From: JBDTMC01 sp039934475
GTDB taxonomy: Bacteria; Acidobacteriota; Terriglobia; Bryobacterales; Bryobacteraceae
Length of the DNA stretch: 13,852 nt
Direction: 5' to 3'
NCBI GenBank assembly: GCA_039934475.1
Contig: JBDTMC010000181.1
Coordinates: forward strand, 1 to 13,852
Below the pieces are notes generated by a model, which was given only the letters and a program-made list of their open reading frames with translations, was not told the DNA's origin and searched no databases. Positions 11,701 to 13,852 of this stretch are shown in pieces. The translations under genes and the position numbers were made by a program. Each line of letters opens with the position of its first letter. Position 1 is the first letter of the stretch.

Positions 11701-12498
11701 TTACCAACTGCTGGAAGCACCGCCACCGCCGCTGGAGCCTCCGCCGAAACCGCCGAAAGTGTCGTTTGAATCGTACCCGCCAAAACCACCGCCGCTAGAT
11801 CCGCCGCGGCGGCCTCCCAACAAACTGCCAAGGATGAGACCGGGGATGATGCTGCCTCCCCCGCCACCTCCATAGTATCCGCCACGGCCGCCGCCGATGG
11901 CACGGATGGCCCAGAGCACGGCGACGATGCCGCCGAGAATCACGCCCCAGGGGATTTGCATTGGACGTTCGCGATGGTGAACACCCTCAAGCGGGGCGAG
12001 CGTGACGTTCTTCGCTTTAGCGATGGCCGCGCCGATGCTTTCGGCGCCCAGCAGGAGCGCTTCGCCATAGTTGGTCTCGCGAAGTGCCGGGCGCATATCG
12101 CGGAGCACATTGCCGGCGAAGCCATCGGGGATTATGGGTTCGAGGCCATAGCCGACTTCGACCCGATTGCGGCGGTCGGCGATGGAGAGGAGCAGGAGGA
12201 CGCCCTGATCGCGATTCGGATCGTTGGGGGTGTCGCCTTTCTTGCCGATACCCCATTTCTTAAAGATCGTCACGGCGACGTCTTCGACGGGTTCCCCCTC
12301 CAGTGAGGGCAGGACGACGATGGCGAGTTCCGCGCCAGTGGCCGCTTTCAGGGAAGCGGCGTAGGCATCCAGGCGCTGCCGGCTCTGGGCGTCCACTACT
12401 CCGGCAAAGTCGCTGACGAAGCCTTGGGGGCGGAGGGCGCCGAAGTCGGCGGCATGCGCGGACGCCAACAGCATCAAGAGGGCAACGGGGATTCTCAT
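11701..12498 (-). CDS. TPM domain-containing secreted/membrane protein (YgcG-like)
   Basis: A 265-residue protein with a clear signal peptide (MRIPVALLMLLASAHA, cleavage likely after residue 16), an extracytoplasmic TPM domain (about 27-160; VSDFAGVVD, GAELAIVVLPSLEG, DQGVLLLLSIADRRNRVEVG and YGLE motifs), a membrane helix (about 184-201), and a Gly/Ser-rich tail ending GGGGASSSW, typical of YgcG-type proteins. TPM domains have been linked to photosystem repair phosphatase activity in plants and to membrane or respiratory maintenance in bacteria, so the exact role is open. The ATG lies one base after the TGA of the TPR gene, implying translational coupling. Confidence 0.92.
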   Translation of the reverse strand: MRIPVALLMLLASAHAADFGALRPQGFVSDFAGVVDAQSRQRLDAYAASLKAATGAELAIVVLPSLEGEPVEDVAVTIFKKWGIGKKGDTPNDPNRDQGVLLLLSIADRRNRVEVGYGLEPIIPDGFAGNVLRDMRPALRETNYGEALLLGAESIGAAIAKAKNVTLAPLEGVHHRERPMQIPWGVILGGIVAVLWAIRAIGGGRGGYYGGGGGGSIIPGLILGSLLGGRRGGSSGGGFGGYDSNDTFGGFGGGSSGGGGASSSW

Positions 12499-12499
12499 A

Positions 12500-13240
12500 T
12501 CACAGCTCGTCGCGCGTCTTGCGGAGAAGCTGCGATTTCTTGAGGAGGTCGCGGCCTTCTTCAGGTTTGCCCGAAGCCACCAGCAGCTGGCCCAGGAGGT
12601 AGTGGGCGGAGTAGTTTTGCGGGTCCATTGCGATAGCGCGACGGAGCATCCCTTCGGCGTTTTGGAGTTCCCCTTTCTTGAGGTAGGACTTGCCGAGCAG
12701 GATGTAGGGACCGCTGTAGTTCGGGTTCAGCCAAATGGACTTCTGGAGGACGGGAATGGCGAGGTCCCAATTCTCGCGGCGGGTGTAGGCATCGCCCAGC
12801 CTGTAATAGGCCATGGCGAAGTTGGGGTTGATGGCGATTTCCTGGGTCAGTTCCACGAGGGCCTTGTCGCTGTCGGATTTGTAAGTGGCGAGAACGCCGA
12901 GCAGGTAGTGGGCTTCTGGAATGCGTGGATCGAGATCAAGGGCGCGGTCGGGCTCGCGGTTCTGGATGGCGGCGCTGCCCAGCATGTAGTTGACTTCGTT
13001 GGCGCGGACGCCGCTGGCAGCCGCCTTCTCCAGCCACGGAATGGCGTCGGTATTTTGTCCGGAGAGGAAGAAGCTTTGTCCCAGCAGGAGGGCGATTTCG
13101 GGTTCGCGTTTGGGATCGGCCTTGAGTGCGTCCTGCAAGGCTTCGATGGCCTGGGGAAACTCGCGCCGGGTGTAGTGTTCCAGACCCTTCTCATAGAGGG
13201 TCGGCTGGAGCAACAGACACAGCATTAAGCCCGCTAACAC
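12500..13240 (-). CDS. Exported TPR-repeat protein
   Basis: A 246-residue protein made of tandem tetratricopeptide repeats, for example AMAYYRLGDAYTRRENWDLA, SGPYILLGKSYLKKGELQNA and SAHYLLGQLLVASGKPEEG. The N-terminus (MLAGLMLCLLLQP) is a short hydrophobic stretch, probably a signal or membrane anchor. GTG 13240 and an internal ATG at 13225 (residue 6) are both possible starts; neither has a well-spaced Shine-Dalgarno. One repeat (VNYMLGSAAIQNREPDRALD) is about 6 residues short of 34. TPRs bind protein partners, and the adjacent TPM-domain protein is a natural candidate. This is the first gene of the eight-gene minus-strand array. Confidence 0.88.
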   Translation of the reverse strand: MLAGLMLCLLLQPTLYEKGLEHYTRREFPQAIEALQDALKADPKREPEIALLLGQSFFLSGQNTDAIPWLEKAAASGVRANEVNYMLGSAAIQNREPDRALDLDPRIPEAHYLLGVLATYKSDSDKALVELTQEIAINPNFAMAYYRLGDAYTRRENWDLAIPVLQKSIWLNPNYSGPYILLGKSYLKKGELQNAEGMLRRAIAMDPQNYSAHYLLGQLLVASGKPEEGRDLLKKSQLLRKTRDEL

Positions 13241-13246
13241 ACCCTC

Positions 13247-13254
13247 AGTATAAT
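13247..13254. promoter_or_regulatory. Overlapping divergent -10 elements (possible bidirectional promoter)
   Basis: AGTATAAT reads as a consensus -10, TATAAT (13249-13254), on the plus strand and as TATACT (13252-13247) on the minus strand. It sits in the 26-bp gap between the divergent TPR genes. Predicted starts fall near 13261 (+) and 13240 (-). No good -35 was seen on either side. Confidence 0.4.
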
Positions 13255-13266
13255 GAAGCCAATCGC

Positions 13267-13852
13267 ATGAAGCTCTGTTTTATCCTGCTGAGCGCGTGGC
13301 TGCCGTTGGCGGCGTGGCAGGCTGCTCCGTCGGCGGCGAGCTGAAAGGCGCAGGGCAAAGCGCTGAAGGCGAAAGGCGATGCGGCTGGCGCGCTGGTGGC
13401 CTTTGAGAAGGCGGTGGCGCTGGAGCCCGAGTCGGCCGAATTGCAGGATGAGGTGGGGTTTCTGCTGGCCGTAATGAATCGTCATGACGAAGCCATTCCG
13501 CGCTTCGATAAGGCAATTGGTTTGAACCCCAACTACGCACCGGCGTGGTATCACATCGGCGTGGCGTATTGGCTGAAGCAGGACCCCAACAGCGCGATTC
13601 CGGCGGCTCTGAAGGCAGTACAACTGGATGGGAAGAATCCGGAATACCGCTTCCGTCTAGGCGCGATGTTCTATGAGGTCTCACACGACACTGAGGCGAT
13701 TGAGAATCTGAAGGTGGCGGTGGAAGGCGAACCGCGGCGGGCCGAAGAAGGACAAGGAGAAGAAGGAGAAGGAGCCGACCAAGCCGGCGGAACCTCCTCC
13801 CGCGAAGGCCTCGCGGATCGCGCCGATCAAGGCCGACCTCTGCGTGACGACG
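13267..13852 (+). pseudogene. Broken exported TPR protein gene (internal TGA and probable frameshift)
   Basis: Reading from ATG 13267 gives a signal peptide (MKLCFILLSAWLPLAAWQ), then an in-frame TGA at 13342-13344 after 25 codons. The same frame continues as clear TPR sequence (GDAAGALVAFEKAVALEPES, AWYHIGVAYWLKQDPNSAI) to about 13730. Near the GGG run at 13739-13741 the coding signal moves to the +1 frame: there the codons become GC-ending and Lys/Pro-rich (PKKDKEKKEKEPTKPAEPPP), while the original frame turns to GGA/GAA codons. A single extra G would explain this. The TGA could be a C-to-T change of CGA. Two lesions point to a decaying gene, or to sequencing or assembly error; stop readthrough is less likely. 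The gene runs off the right edge. Confidence 0.7.

Overview
The window looks like chromosomal DNA of a GC-rich (roughly 60%) Gram-negative soil bacterium. Gene content (a YtxH/DUF948-like pair, RecX, TPM/LemA genes with a DxN nucleotidyltransferase, many TPR proteins) best fits Acidobacteriota of the Solibacter/Bryobacter type. That placement is inferred from family resemblance, not from a marker gene. The DNA is almost fully coding and no stretch over 300 bases lacks a gene. I saw no RNA gene, insertion sequence, CRISPR array or convincing terminator.

Layout. (1) 1-1448, minus strand: a three-gene run, YtxH-like envelope protein, DUF948-like membrane coiled-coil protein, then a secreted protein cut by the left edge. 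(2) 1544-2086, plus: recX. (3) 2114-4723: a redox-stress module. SoxR (minus) is divergent from a plus-strand pair, an NmrA-type dehydrogenase fused to two antibiotic-biosynthesis-monooxygenase (ABM) domains, and an NADPH-dependent FMN/quinone reductase. Between them lies a near-perfect SoxR box inside a promoter with the 19-bp spacer typical of MerR-family activation. (4) 13240 down to 4732, minus: eight tightly packed genes (gaps 1-35 bp): TPR protein, TPM-domain protein, nucleotidyltransferase-like protein, LemA, an aldehyde dehydrogenase and FAH-family enzyme pair resembling the last two steps of oxidative pentose breakdown, a three-helix membrane protein, and a 1014-residue TIR-chaperonin fusion. 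(5) 13267 to the right end, plus: a TPR gene broken by an internal stop and a probable frameshift.

The standout is the TIR-chaperonin gene (4732-7776). Its N-terminal half holds a degenerate TIR-like domain, an intact-looking TIR domain with a candidate catalytic Glu, and a beta-rich domain. A proline-rich linker then joins a full-length GroEL-like chaperonin. All three acidic residues GroEL needs for ATP hydrolysis are missing: D52 lies in an 8-residue in-frame deletion, D87 is Ala and D398 is Ser. All nine classical apical residues for substrate and GroES binding are kept. This suggests an ATPase-dead chaperonin used as a sensor, decoy or scaffold for a TIR effector, possibly in antiphage defence or proteotoxic-stress signalling. 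The architecture is read directly from the sequence; the role is inference.
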